Shown here piece after piece: positions 6,393 through 14,410 of a DNA stretch of 59,715 nt. A program made the position numbers and the translations under genes. This DNA is from an uncultured Bacteroidia bacterium (GTDB taxonomy: Bacteria > Bacteroidota > Bacteroidia > Bacteroidales > UBA932): positions 1-59,715 of the forward strand of contig CACZUR010000013.1 in the NCBI GenBank assembly GCA_902784435.1, written 5' to 3'. The notes below the pieces were generated by a model. It saw only the letters and a list, made by a program, of their open reading frames with translations, was not told the origin of the DNA and ran no database searches. Positions within the stretch are counted from its first letter, which is position 1; each line of letters opens with the position of its first letter.

Positions 6393-8597
6393 CTACTTCA
6401 GCATGATGGAGCGAAGGTCGTCGATATCCTGCTGCGGCACGCCAATCTTCAGGAGGTACTTCACGATGCGTTCCTGATAGGTGCCGCTGTCGGTCTGGCT
6501 GAAAATGGTCTTGCGGATGGACTTGAAACTGTATGTGGTGCGGACGTGTCCGTAATACCAGTTTCCGTTATCGTCCTTGGACATGCACCAGTCCTTGGGC
6601 GAGAAATAGGTGAGTTCGTAGTCTTTGGCCATATCGCTCTCGCTCACGCCCAGGGCACCTTCCAGCAGGACGGCCAGGGTGGCGGTACGGTCACGGCCGG
6701 CGGCGCAGTGGAAGTATACGGGTTTGTTTTCCCGCAGGCGGGCCACTACCCAGCAGAACGTGTTCTTCACTTTCTCTGGATTATCCCGCACCATGTGGTT
6801 GTAGCCGCTGTCGAAGCCCGGGGCAAAGAAGTCCACACTGCTTCCCAGCGGGGAGCTGGAAGGGACGTCGGAGGCCTCGCGGAGGTCCACTTCGGCCCGG
6901 ATACCCTCGGAGAGCATTTCCTTCTTGCCGGTACTGCTTGTACGGGAGCCGTGGATGGCGCCGCCGCGGTACAGCTTGCGGTACACCACGGTTTTTCCGC
7001 CCAGGCCCTTGTAGCCGCCCAGGTCCCGTCCGTTGCGCACATTGGGTTCGAAGAACACATGGTGCAGCAGGCCCCGGGTCTTGAAACTGCCGTCGGCCAC
7101 CACGGCATTGTCGGAAGCGGTCACCTGCCAGTGATAGGTGGTACCGGGTACCAGGTTGGTGATGTCCTGCTTGCCCACGCCGGAGGAAAGGGAGTACTCC
7201 CGGCTCCAGTCCCCTTCCCATACGCGCAGTTTCTGGCTGCCGGAGGCCGATGCCGTCCAGGTGATGGTGTAGGTGGGCGGAATTTCAATGTTGTTTTCGC
7301 TGGGGCCTCCGCCAGGATAGCCGATTACGCTGGAGTACCAGTATTCCTGGTCCGTGTCCGGATTGTTGGTGCAGGGGTAGTTCACCTCTTCCATGTACTT
7401 CTGCACATACTGGTTGGTGGCCAGGAAGGCCTCTTCCCCGGGGCCGGCATTCGGGTCTGTCCAGCCCAGCAGCGGACCGGCAATGGCCTTGGACAGGGTC
7501 CAGTTGGCATCATCGGCCTCGATGTTCCAGTACATGGCGCCCAGCAGGCCCTTCTGCAACACATAGCCGGCCTTCAGGGCCACGGAGGCTTCGTCGTCGT
7601 AGGTGAGCACCATCTCCCCGCCGGCATTGGTGAGGTAAGGGACCTGCGCCGTGGCATCCCACATGCGGGTATAGCCTTCCAGCTTGATTTCGTTAAAATC
7701 CAGGTAGCCTTCGAATTCCTTTCCGTTCCCGTGGCCGTAGAAAGGGATTCCCAGCGTTAACTTATTATAGGGAACGCCGGCCTTGAAATGCAGTTCCACC
7801 GCCTCGTCGCAGCTGCGATAGGTCATGGACGATTTGTACAGCCCCGAATTGTGCTGCGGCGGATTTCCCATATCGTAGGACATGATGTTCACAAAATTCA
7901 GATACGGCGTCACACCCTTGAAATCGACGTATTTGGCACTGGAGGACGAAGCCATCGTAAGCAGTTTGTTCTCTCCCAGCATGACGCGCAGGTCTTTCAC
8001 CAGCTGGGTGAAGTTTTCCGTATCTTTGGGCGAGGAGGAAATGCCCGCAGCGTCGCTGGTGGGATATTCCCAGTCCAGGTCTATACCGTCCAGACCGTAT
8101 TTCCGGACCGCCGATGAGCAGTTTTTCACAAAATTGGCCCGGTGCTTTTCATCGGCCGCCATCTCGCTGAAATTGCCGGCGCCCCAACCACCGATGGACA
8201 GGAGGACCTTCAGGGAGGGATTCTGCTTCTTCAGGAGCATGATCTGCTGCAGACGGGACGGCGTCTGGATGTCCAGCGTTTCAAAGTCCGGCTTGATGTG
8301 CCCGAAGGCATAGCAGATATGCGTCAGGAGCGCAGGATCCGGCAGGGTCTTGTCCCAGTAGGTGGCATAGCCCACCACAATGGGCCCCTGGGGCGGATTG
8401 GCCATGGGGATGGTCTGCTGGCTACCCTGGCCGCTCTGGCCCTGGCCCTCCTGGCCCTGCTGGCTCTGCTGCCCTCCCTGCTGGCTTTGGCCGGGCTTGG
8501 TGGAAGGAGGCGTGATGATAAAACCTTCGGAAGGTTTCTCACAGGAAAAGAAGAGAGAAACTATGCAAAACAGGGTTAGTAAGCGCGTGTTCATCAT
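6393..8597 (-). CDS. lipoprotein: GH18 glycosidase fused to tyrosine-phosphatase domain
   Basis: 734 residues from the ATGATG at 8597. The longer frame to 8642 is rejected because the promoter box lies inside it. Order: lipoprotein signal (SLFFSCEK); Gln/Gly-rich linker (about 30-60); a GH18 TIM barrel with the complete catalytic motif LDGIDLDWEYP (near 170) and late GAMYWNIEADD; an FN3-like segment (about 430-500); and a C-terminal Y_phosphatase3-type domain beginning VRNGRDLGGYKG with the active-site CX5R loop HCAAGRDR (near 628). GH18 enzymes cut chitin or the chitobiose core of N-glycans; the phosphatase loop removes phosphate from phosphotyrosine or other phosphoesters. Both active sites look intact. 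A single surface lipoprotein with both activities is unusual, and its substrate (perhaps a phosphorylated glycan) is inferred. Confidence 0.85.
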   Translation of the reverse strand: MMNTRLLTLFCIVSLFFSCEKPSEGFIITPPSTKPGQSQQGGQQSQQGQEGQGQSGQGSQQTIPMANPPQGPIVVGYATYWDKTLPDPALLTHICYAFGHIKPDFETLDIQTPSRLQQIMLLKKQNPSLKVLLSIGGWGAGNFSEMAADEKHRANFVKNCSSAVRKYGLDGIDLDWEYPTSDAAGISSSPKDTENFTQLVKDLRVMLGENKLLTMASSSSAKYVDFKGVTPYLNFVNIMSYDMGNPPQHNSGLYKSSMTYRSCDEAVELHFKAGVPYNKLTLGIPFYGHGNGKEFEGYLDFNEIKLEGYTRMWDATAQVPYLTNAGGEMVLTYDDEASVALKAGYVLQKGLLGAMYWNIEADDANWTLSKAIAGPLLGWTDPNAGPGEEAFLATNQYVQKYMEEVNYPCTNNPDTDQEYWYSSVIGYPGGGPSENNIEIPPTYTITWTASASGSQKLRVWEGDWSREYSLSSGVGKQDITNLVPGTTYHWQVTASDNAVVADGSFKTRGLLHHVFFEPNVRNGRDLGGYKGLGGKTVVYRKLYRGGAIHGSRTSSTGKKEMLSEGIRAEVDLREASDVPSSSPLGSSVDFFAPGFDSGYNHMVRDNPEKVKNTFCWVVARLRENKPVYFHCAAGRDRTATLAVLLEGALGVSESDMAKDYELTYFSPKDWCMSKDDNGNWYYGHVRTTYSFKSIRKTIFSQTDSGTYQERIVKYLLKIGVPQQDIDDLRSIMLK

Positions 8598-8619
8598 AGG
8601 GTTAGTTTTCGTGTCGGTG

Positions 8620-8627
8620 CAAATGTA
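8620..8627 (-). promoter_or_regulatory. -7 promoter box of the GH18-phosphatase gene
   Basis: The minus strand reads TACATTTG, 22 nt before the ATG at 8597. Its position rules out a start further upstream. Confidence 0.55.
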
Positions 8628-8750
8628 TTCGTTTAAGGCCACCTTTTACGCGCAATTTGCGCAAGATTCTTCCCAATTTCATCACCGGCAGCCCAATTCC
8701 TTGGATTAATTCCACAAAAAGATTATCTTGCTCCGGTTAGCAATGCACTT

Positions 8751-9419
8751 ATGAAAAGAATCCTGTTCTTCTTCCTGCTTCTGGGACCCCTGGCGCTGGC
8801 CCAGCCACAACAGCTTACAGTGAAAGAATTCCTGAAACTGTCCCGGCAAGACACCACCAGTTATTTGGTAAAAGGCGTGGTTTCCCGCGTCCGCAGCAGC
8901 ACCAGCGGCAGTTTTTACCTGCAGGACCCTACCGGTACGCTGCTGGTATACGGCATCAAGGACCCGCAGCACCCGCAATACAGTTTCAAGCAGATAGACA
9001 TCGTGAAGGGAGACACCGTCACGGTGCTGGGACGCTTCACCGTCTACGGAGACGCCACGCTGGAAATGAAGGACGGCCGCCTGGTAGCCAAGGCCGACGG
9101 ACCGGACCACAACTTGTCTTTCTACGACCGCCTGGACCAGAAACCCGTGTTCAAGGGGAAAGAAGGGGATGAGGGCCTCGCCGCCTTCCGGCAATGGGTG
9201 CAGTCCCAACTGAAAAAAACGGGAGAACGGGGCACGGTAAAAGTGCGCTTCGTGGTGGGCCGGAACGGCGGTGTTCAGGAGGTGGAAGCCCTCCGCGGCG
9301 CATCTCCCGCTCTGCGGGAAGAAGCCGTGCGGGTGGTAAAATCGGCCCCCAAATGGAAACCCGGCAGGGCCGATGGCTCCCCGGTACGCATAACCTACAC
9401 CATCGACGTCATCTTCTGA
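8751..9419 (+). CDS. secreted OB-fold / TonB C-terminal domain protein
   Basis: 222 residues. A signal peptide (MKRILFFFLLLGPLALAQ) is followed by an OB-fold-like segment (about 25-115, containing VKGVVSRV, GSFYLQDPTGTLLVYGI and GDTVTVLGRF) of the kind seen in Bacteroidota secreted proteins, and then a TonB_C-like domain (about 135-222: VKVRFVVGRNGGVQEVEALRG ... WKPGRADGSPVRITYTIDVIF). TonB_C normally ends an inner-membrane-anchored protein that energises outer-membrane receptors; here no anchor remains after cleavage. It is divergent from the GH18-phosphatase gene. A near-consensus TATCTTG box lies near 8724. Role unknown: perhaps an adaptor binding TonB-dependent receptors. Confidence 0.75.
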   Translation: MKRILFFFLLLGPLALAQPQQLTVKEFLKLSRQDTTSYLVKGVVSRVRSSTSGSFYLQDPTGTLLVYGIKDPQHPQYSFKQIDIVKGDTVTVLGRFTVYGDATLEMKDGRLVAKADGPDHNLSFYDRLDQKPVFKGKEGDEGLAAFRQWVQSQLKKTGERGTVKVRFVVGRNGGVQEVEALRGASPALREEAVRVVKSAPKWKPGRADGSPVRITYTIDVIF

Positions 9420-9451
9420 GCACAATTCTTTGCAGTTTCGGTTTTTTTAAG

Positions 9452-9459
9452 TACTTTTG
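9452..9459 (+). promoter_or_regulatory. -7 promoter box of corA
   Basis: TACTTTTG, with TTTG at 9429-9432 as a candidate -33 element 19 nt upstream. Transcription would start near 9466, leaving a leader of about 80 nt before corA. Confidence 0.55.
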
Positions 9460-9465
9460 CAGGCT

Positions 9466-9546
9466 GACTTTTCCGTAATGTCGGCTGGTTCCTTATACGT
9501 TAATCCATCCGGTGCGACTGGCCCGGAGCTAAAACAGTAAAGAGAT
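9466..9546 (+). other. about 80-nt corA leader of unknown role
   Basis: A leader this long is unusual beside the short leaders elsewhere in the window. It is GC-rich with local pairing potential, but I recognise no Mg2+ (M-box) or other known riboswitch. Confidence 0.3.
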
Positions 9547-10512
9547 ATGCTCAGTATCTTCTACAAAGAAAACGGAAAAATTCTCCTCTCCCAGTCGGAG
9601 AAAGACTTCCTGAAGCTCAAACTGGAGGACACCGTCTGGATAGACCTTGTCCAGCCTACTGGTTCGGAAAAACGGGCCGTGGAAAAGTTCATGGGCACAG
9701 AGATCCAAAGCCGCGCACAGGCAGAGGAAATCGAATCATCGTCCCGTTATTTCGAAACGGACGACGCCATCTTCGCCAACACCAACTTCCTTACCCCGGG
9801 TCCGGAAGAATACGGGGAGCAGGCGGTGTCATTCACCATCGTGGACGACACCCTGGCCACCCTGCGCGAGGTACCGCTGCGCTCCTTCACGGAGCTCCAG
9901 CGCCGCCTGCAGGTGAATCCCCGGCAATACCCCTCCGGCTTCAGCGTCTTCGCCAGCATCCTGGACCAACGCGTAGACCTGGATGCAGACATGATCGAGC
10001 TCCTGTCCAAGGAAATCTCCCAGTACGCCAAGCAGATCAACGATCAGGAAGACATCGACCAGGAACTCCTCATCGACATTTCCCAGATGCAGGAAAACAC
10101 CATGGTGGTCCGCGAAAACGTGGTGGATAAGCAGCGCCTCATCTCCAACCTCATGCGCTCCACCAAGGTTCCGCGCAGCCTGGAAAACCGCCTGAATGTC
10201 TTGCTGCAGGATATATCATCCCTGCTGAGCCACACCAATTTCTGCTTCGAGCGTCTGGAATACCTCCAGGACACCGTCGTGGGTCTCATCAACCTGGAGC
10301 AGAACAAAATCATGAAAATCCTGGCCGTGGTCAGCGTGTTCCTGATGCCGCCCACCCTCATCGCCGGTTTCTACGGCATGAACGTACGGCTTCCGATGAT
10401 CAACGCCGACGACCCCAACGCCAACTTCTGGAACTGGATCATCATCCTGGCCCTCATGGCCCTGAGCTGCGTGCTGGTCTTCGTGCTCTTCCGCCGCAAA
10501 AAGCTCCTCTAG
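9547..10512 (+). CDS. corA: CorA-type magnesium/cobalt transporter
   Basis: 321 residues, the normal CorA length. A large N-terminal cytoplasmic domain of acidic alpha/beta character is followed by long helices (about 130-265) and two C-terminal membrane helices. The signature is FYGMNVRLP near residue 277 at the end of TM1, then a short acidic periplasmic loop and TM2 ending in a basic tail (FRRKKLL). CorA forms a pentameric channel for Mg2+ and other divalent ions in the inner membrane. It stands alone with its own promoter and an approximately 80-nt leader that might carry regulation. It converges on queC. Confidence 0.93.
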   Translation: MLSIFYKENGKILLSQSEKDFLKLKLEDTVWIDLVQPTGSEKRAVEKFMGTEIQSRAQAEEIESSSRYFETDDAIFANTNFLTPGPEEYGEQAVSFTIVDDTLATLREVPLRSFTELQRRLQVNPRQYPSGFSVFASILDQRVDLDADMIELLSKEISQYAKQINDQEDIDQELLIDISQMQENTMVVRENVVDKQRLISNLMRSTKVPRSLENRLNVLLQDISSLLSHTNFCFERLEYLQDTVVGLINLEQNKIMKILAVVSVFLMPPTLIAGFYGMNVRLPMINADDPNANFWNWIIILALMALSCVLVFVLFRRKKLL

Positions 10513-10518
10513 CCGCTT

Positions 10519-11163
10519 TTAGCAGTCCTCGTATTCGGTGGGGTCGAAGCCTTCCAGGGCTTCCCGCCGCTCGGTGCAGGTGCCGCACTTGCCGCAGTGC
10601 TTCTCTCCCCCCTTGTAGCAGGAGTAGGTAAGGGAGTAGTCCAGACCCAGGGCCTTCCCCCTCAGGGCGATATCGCGTTTGGTGATGTTGCAGTACGGGG
10701 ACACCACCTGTACGCCATTGTAGGTGCCGGCTTTCGCGGCGGCGGCAAAGGCGTCGATGAACTCCGGGCGGCAGTCCGGGTAAATGGCATGGTCTCCGCT
10801 GTGGTTGGCCAGGAGTACGGTGTCCAGGTCGTAGCTTTCGGCCAGACCGGCAGCCACCGCCAGCATGATGCCGTTGCGGAAAGGGACCACCGTGGAGCGC
10901 ATATTGTCATCGGCATAGGAGCCCTCGGGGATGTCTCCGCCGCCCAGAAGAAGGTCGCTCCGGAAGTACTGGCCGATAAACGCGAGCGGAATGACCAGAT
11001 GCCGGATTCCCAGCCGTCGGCAATTCTCCCGCGCACAGGCGATTTCCCGGGCGTTGTGCTTTGAGCCATAGTCGAAGGTGACGGCCAGCGCAATGCTGTC
11101 CTTGTACTCGTACAGCAGCGTCGTGCTGTCCAGACCGCCGGAGTAAATCAGTAACGCGTTCAT
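10519..11163 (-). CDS. queC: 7-cyano-7-deazaguanine (preQ0) synthase QueC
   Basis: 214 residues from the ATG at 11163 (MNALLIYSGGLDSTTLLYEY), chosen because the PP-loop SGGLDST sits right at the N-terminus in this family; upstream codons belong to the spacer after the oxidoreductase. QueC converts 7-carboxy-7-deazaguanine to preQ0 with ATP and ammonia, the step before queuosine formation. The zinc-binding cysteines are present near the C-terminus (CYKGGEKHCGKCGTC). It is the last gene of the FKBP-pnuC-recR-oxidoreductase cluster, 13 nt after the oxidoreductase stop. Its partners queD and queE lie about 5 kb away in a different operon. Confidence 0.93.
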   Translation of the reverse strand: MNALLIYSGGLDSTTLLYEYKDSIALAVTFDYGSKHNAREIACARENCRRLGIRHLVIPLAFIGQYFRSDLLLGGGDIPEGSYADDNMRSTVVPFRNGIMLAVAAGLAESYDLDTVLLANHSGDHAIYPDCRPEFIDAFAAAAKAGTYNGVQVVSPYCNITKRDIALRGKALGLDYSLTYSCYKGGEKHCGKCGTCTERREALEGFDPTEYEDC

Positions 11164-11176
11164 AAGTATTTGCGTG

Positions 11177-12403
11177 TCAACAAGTTCCAAAGATACGGAG
11201 GATATCGGCAACGGCGATGCGGGCCGATGCTACCGCCTCCACCACCGTCTTGGGCCCCAGGCAGAAATCGCCGGCCACCCAGACGTTGGAAAGGCCCTGC
11301 ACCTGCTGGCCTTCGGAGATTTCCGGCCAGCCCCACTGGTTCATGACGGCGGGCGTTCCGGCAAAGAGCCCGAAATCCGGCTTTTCGCTGATGGCCGTCA
11401 GGAGCGTATCGCATTCCACGAAATGATCCGTGCCGTCGATGATGCGGGTAACCACGCGGCCGCCGTCCTCCGGCTGCACATTCTCGCAGTCGCGGAATAC
11501 CACGCCGCCTTCCCGTACCTCTACCGGCGCCTGGAATACGCGGAACTGGACGCCATCGGCCTTGGCCTCTTCCACTTCCAGCGGATTGGCGGGCATGTTC
11601 TCGAAGGTTTTGCGGTAGTATACCCAGGTTTCCGCACCCTGGCGGATGGCCGTACGGCAGGCGTCCATGGCCACATTGCCGCCGCCGATCACAATCACCT
11701 TCCGGCCCAGGGCAAAGGCGGAAGGATCCTTCAGGAACGGCAGTGCCTGCACCGCCCGTTCCTCTCCGGGGATGCGGAGGGTGGCCGGTCTTTCGGCGCC
11801 GGCGCCCAGAAGGACGGCGTCGTAAGTATCTGACAGCGAGGCCAGTGTAATGTCTTTCCCCACCTCTATGCCGCCGTGGAACTCGATGCCCGCCTGCTGG
11901 AACATCTGCTCAAAGGCATCGCAGTATTTCTTGTCCAGGCGGAAGGCGGGAATGCCATAGCGAAGCACGCCGCCCATACGGGGGTTGGCATCGTATAAAA
12001 CCACATCGGCCCCGGCTTCGTACAGCCACACGGCGGCGGAGAGGCCCACGGGACCGGCGCCCACCAGGGCGATGCGCTTTCCGGAGAGTTCCGAACTTCT
12101 GCGCTGCAGCCGATGATGGAAAAGATAGGCCCCGGAAATTTCCTGCTCGATCTCATACCACCGTACGGGCACTTTTTTTACATTGAGCACGCAGTGGCCA
12201 TAGCAGAACTGTTTCCAGTCACACACCAGCGAGGTAACCGCGCTGAGCGGATTGTTCCGGAACAGGAGTTCTCCGGCTTCTTCCAGTTTGCCTTGCCGAT
12301 AAAGCAGCATGGCTTCCGGCACGGGCGTATGCACAGGACAGCCGTCCAGGGCACATTTGGGTTTCTTGCACAATAAGCAGCGTAAAGCTTCGGTGTTATT
12401 CAT
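11177..12403 (-). CDS. GltD-like NAD(P)H/FAD oxidoreductase
   Basis: 408 residues resembling the glutamate synthase small subunit and related stand-alone oxidoreductases. The N-terminal Fer4_20-type cysteine domain (CLLCKKPKCALDGCP, then CDWKQFCYGHC) would hold Fe-S clusters. It is followed by an FAD-binding motif (VGAGPVGLSAAVWLYEAG, about 112) and an NAD(P)-binding motif (VIGGGNVAMDACRTA, about 240), ending with the FAD-contacting VWVAGDFCLGPKTVVEAVASAR. No large subunit (gltB) is nearby, so the electron acceptor is unknown. Its ATG overlaps the recR stop by 4 nt. Relatives include NfnB- and PreT-like enzymes; the exact reaction is not determinable here. Confidence 0.8.
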   Translation of the reverse strand: MNNTEALRCLLCKKPKCALDGCPVHTPVPEAMLLYRQGKLEEAGELLFRNNPLSAVTSLVCDWKQFCYGHCVLNVKKVPVRWYEIEQEISGAYLFHHRLQRRSSELSGKRIALVGAGPVGLSAAVWLYEAGADVVLYDANPRMGGVLRYGIPAFRLDKKYCDAFEQMFQQAGIEFHGGIEVGKDITLASLSDTYDAVLLGAGAERPATLRIPGEERAVQALPFLKDPSAFALGRKVIVIGGGNVAMDACRTAIRQGAETWVYYRKTFENMPANPLEVEEAKADGVQFRVFQAPVEVREGGVVFRDCENVQPEDGGRVVTRIIDGTDHFVECDTLLTAISEKPDFGLFAGTPAVMNQWGWPEISEGQQVQGLSNVWVAGDFCLGPKTVVEAVASARIAVADILRIFGTC

Positions 12404-13026
12404 GGTTTGAAGGTTTGTCGGTTCAGGATGGAGCGGCCCAGGGTAAGGGAATCGGCATATTCCAGGTCGTCGCCGAAGCCCAGTCCCCTGGCCAGCGACG
12501 TGATGCGGATGCCGCTTTCCTCAATTTGCCGATAGATGTAAAAGGCGGTGGTCTCCCCCTCTACGTCGCCGCTCAGGGCCAGGATGACCTCTGCCTCCGA
12601 GGCGTCGGGGAAGGCTTTCACGCGGCCGGCCAGTTCCCGAATATGGAGGTCTGACGGCCCTACGCCGGCGATGGGCGAAATGATGCCCCCGAGCACATGG
12701 TACACACCGTGATACTGCCCGGTGGCCTCGATGCTCATGACATCCCGCACGCTCTCTACCACGCAGATTTGCGCATGGTTGCGCTTGGGGTCCTGGCAGA
12801 TGGAGCAGTAATCCTGGTCCGAAATCATCTGGCAGCACTTGCAGTAGCGCACGTTGTCCCTTAAGTCGTTGATGGCCGCGGTGAAATGGTGCACATTCTC
12901 CGAGGGCTGCTTCAAAAGATGCAGCGCCAGGCGCAGGGCACTCCGCCGGCCCACGCCAGGGAGCGAACTGATGGCCTCCACCGCTTCTGTCAGGAGGGCC
13001 GACGGATAATTCTCTTTATAGGCCAT
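12400..13026 (-). CDS. recR: recombination mediator RecR
   Basis: 208 residues from the ATG at 13026 (MAYKENYP); a TTG four codons upstream is less likely. RecR with RecF/RecO loads RecA at gaps in DNA. Visible parts are the helix-hairpin-helix region (SSLPGVGRRSALRLALHLL), a four-cysteine zinc finger (CKCC ... CSIC) and the Toprim domain (CVVESVRDVMSIE, then YHVLGGIISPIAGVGP). The pnuC stop is 9 nt upstream, and the next gene overlaps by 4 nt, indicating cotranscription in this minus-strand cluster. Confidence 0.95.
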   Translation of the reverse strand: MAYKENYPSALLTEAVEAISSLPGVGRRSALRLALHLLKQPSENVHHFTAAINDLRDNVRYCKCCQMISDQDYCSICQDPKRNHAQICVVESVRDVMSIEATGQYHGVYHVLGGIISPIAGVGPSDLHIRELAGRVKAFPDASEAEVILALSGDVEGETTAFYIYRQIEESGIRITSLARGLGFGDDLEYADSLTLGRSILNRQTFKP

Positions 13027-13034
13027 TGCACGGA

Positions 13035-13622
13035 TCAATCAGGCAAATTTACGTATTTTCCGTGCTTTTTCCAATGGAACCACCCATAGACTGCACTGCC
13101 GATGTAAACCAGGTACAGCACCGCCATCCAATACTGCCCGGTGCCCAGGCAGAGGGCCGTGGTGAGGATATCGGCGGCAATCCAGATAAACCACTGTTCC
13201 AGATAGCTTTGCGCGAGCCACCACGTGCCGATGGCGCTCAGGGTGACGGCCACGGCGTCCAGCAGCGGAGCCGGGTCTCCGGTGGCCCGGAGAACGGGCG
13301 TGAGTACCGCCGTTCCGGCGAGGAGCAAGGCCGCGCTGAGCGCATAGACTCCGGCAGGAATGCCCTTCAGATGAATCTGGCCCTCCCCCACCGCTTCGCT
13401 GGCCTTTTTCCACTGGATCAGGCCCACTACCGACATCCCTACATAATAGATATTCAGGCCCATGGAGGCCCACACATGGGTAACGGCAAACTCGAAGGCG
13501 CACGCCGCCCCCGTGAAGATGCCCAGCACCCACATGGCATTCTTTTGCAGGATCTCCAGCACCACATACGCGATGCCGGTGACCATGGCAAAGACCTCGA
13601 TGGCCTGGATAATCTGGTCCAA
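13035..13622 (-). CDS. pnuC: PnuC-family nicotinamide ribonucleoside transporter
   Basis: 195 residues with about seven membrane helices. Family features include AYVVLEILQKNAMWVLGI, IYYVGMSVVGLIQWKKA, the tryptophan-rich helix SYLEQWFIWIAADI and YLVYIGSAVYGWFHWKK. PnuC imports nicotinamide riboside for NAD synthesis. The only start keeping the complete first helix is a TTG at 13622, which directly follows the TAG of the upstream FKBP gene, so translation probably depends on coupling. The next in-frame ATG would lose the N-terminus. nadD lies elsewhere in the window (50583), consistent with NAD salvage. Confidence 0.85.
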   Translation of the reverse strand: MDQIIQAIEVFAMVTGIAYVVLEILQKNAMWVLGIFTGAACAFEFAVTHVWASMGLNIYYVGMSVVGLIQWKKASEAVGEGQIHLKGIPAGVYALSAALLLAGTAVLTPVLRATGDPAPLLDAVAVTLSAIGTWWLAQSYLEQWFIWIAADILTTALCLGTGQYWMAVLYLVYIGSAVYGWFHWKKHGKYVNLPD

Positions 13623-14225
13623 CTATCGGACTTCGATGAGTTCCACCACGAATTTGAGGGCGCTGCACGGCGGGATGCCGCGGGTGCCGCTTTCTCCGTA
13701 GGCCAGGTGGTACGGCAGGTACAGTTCGTACTTGGCCCCTTCGCTCATGAGCTGCAGGCCTTCCGTCCAGCCCTTGATAACCTGGTTCAGGCCGAATTCG
13801 ATGGGTTCTCCGCGCTTGTAGGAGCTGTCAAAGACGGTTCCGTCCGGGAAAGTGCCCTCGTAGTGGCAGTACACTTTGTCCGTGGCCTTGGGCTTGCGGC
13901 CGGTACCTTCCTTGATCACCTTATACATCAGTCCGCTGCCGGTGGCTTTCACCTGAGGGTCTTTGGCCATCTGGGCCAGGAACTTCTCTCCTTCTTCCTT
14001 GGCGGCGGCGCCGGCTGCGGCAGCCCGTTCGGAGGTTTCCTCCTCCAGCTCCTTATAGAAGGCCTCCAGGGCCTCGCCGGCCTCTTCCAGGCTCATGGCG
14101 GGCTGTGCGCCCGTGAGCATATCCTTCAGGCCCTGAAGGAAGTCATTGACATTTGCCACGCGAATTCCCTGCTGGTAGAAGCTGGAAGCCACGCTCATTC
14201 CGAATGCATACGATTCTTTGTCCAT
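13623..14225 (-). CDS. FKBP-type peptidyl-prolyl isomerase
   Basis: 200 residues. An N-terminal helical segment (about 1-85, beginning MDKESYAFGMSVASSF, as in FkpA/Mip-like dimerisation regions) precedes a C-terminal FKBP domain (VYCHYEGTFPDGTVFDSSYKRGEP, FGLNQVIKGWTEGLQLM, ELYLPYHLAYGESG). No signal peptide is seen at this start, so it is probably cytoplasmic. It catalyses cis-trans proline isomerisation and may act as a chaperone. It begins just after the tRNA-Thr terminator and heads the minus-strand cluster that runs to queC. Confidence 0.9.
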   Translation of the reverse strand: MDKESYAFGMSVASSFYQQGIRVANVNDFLQGLKDMLTGAQPAMSLEEAGEALEAFYKELEEETSERAAAAGAAAKEEGEKFLAQMAKDPQVKATGSGLMYKVIKEGTGRKPKATDKVYCHYEGTFPDGTVFDSSYKRGEPIEFGLNQVIKGWTEGLQLMSEGAKYELYLPYHLAYGESGTRGIPPCSALKFVVELIEVR

Positions 14226-14261
14226 ATTTTACAGTTACTGATTCTTATTCAGAAACAAAAA

Positions 14262-14285
14262 GAGGGAAGCGTTTCCGCTTCCCTC
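14262..14285 (-). terminator. terminator of tRNA-Thr
   Basis: A perfect 10-bp stem (GAGGGAAGCG at 14262-14271 with its complement at 14276-14285) with a 4-nt loop. On the minus strand a T-rich tract follows, just past the tRNA 3' end. Confidence 0.8.
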
Positions 14286-14288
14286 GTG

Positions 14289-14361
14289 AGCCACTCATCA
14301 GGCTCGAACTGACGACCTGCGCGTTACGAATGCGCTGCTCTACCGACTGAGCTAAAGTGGC
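14289..14361 (-). tRNA. tRNA-Thr (anticodon CGT)
   Basis: The 73-nt minus-strand sequence folds as a cloverleaf: acceptor GCCACTT/GAGTGGC (one G-T pair), D arm GCTC...GAGC, anticodon loop TTCGTAA giving CGT (reads ACG, Thr), and a T arm with TTCGAGC. The top pair of the anticodon stem (31:39) is A-C, where E. coli thrW has A-T. CCA is not encoded. A strong terminator follows. Confidence 0.9.
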
Positions 14362-14410
14362 CTGAACCGATTGTAATGAACCGGGACTGCAAATATACAA
14401 ACATTTTTTG

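Noticed and set aside
8595-8642. Upstream start for the GH18-phosphatase gene at 8642
   Set aside because: The -7 promoter box at 8620-8627 lies inside this extension, and the lipoprotein signal starts at 8597 or 8594.
9466-9546. Known Mg2+ (M-box) or other riboswitch before corA
   Set aside because: The leader is far shorter than an M-box and shows none of the conserved core motifs I know.
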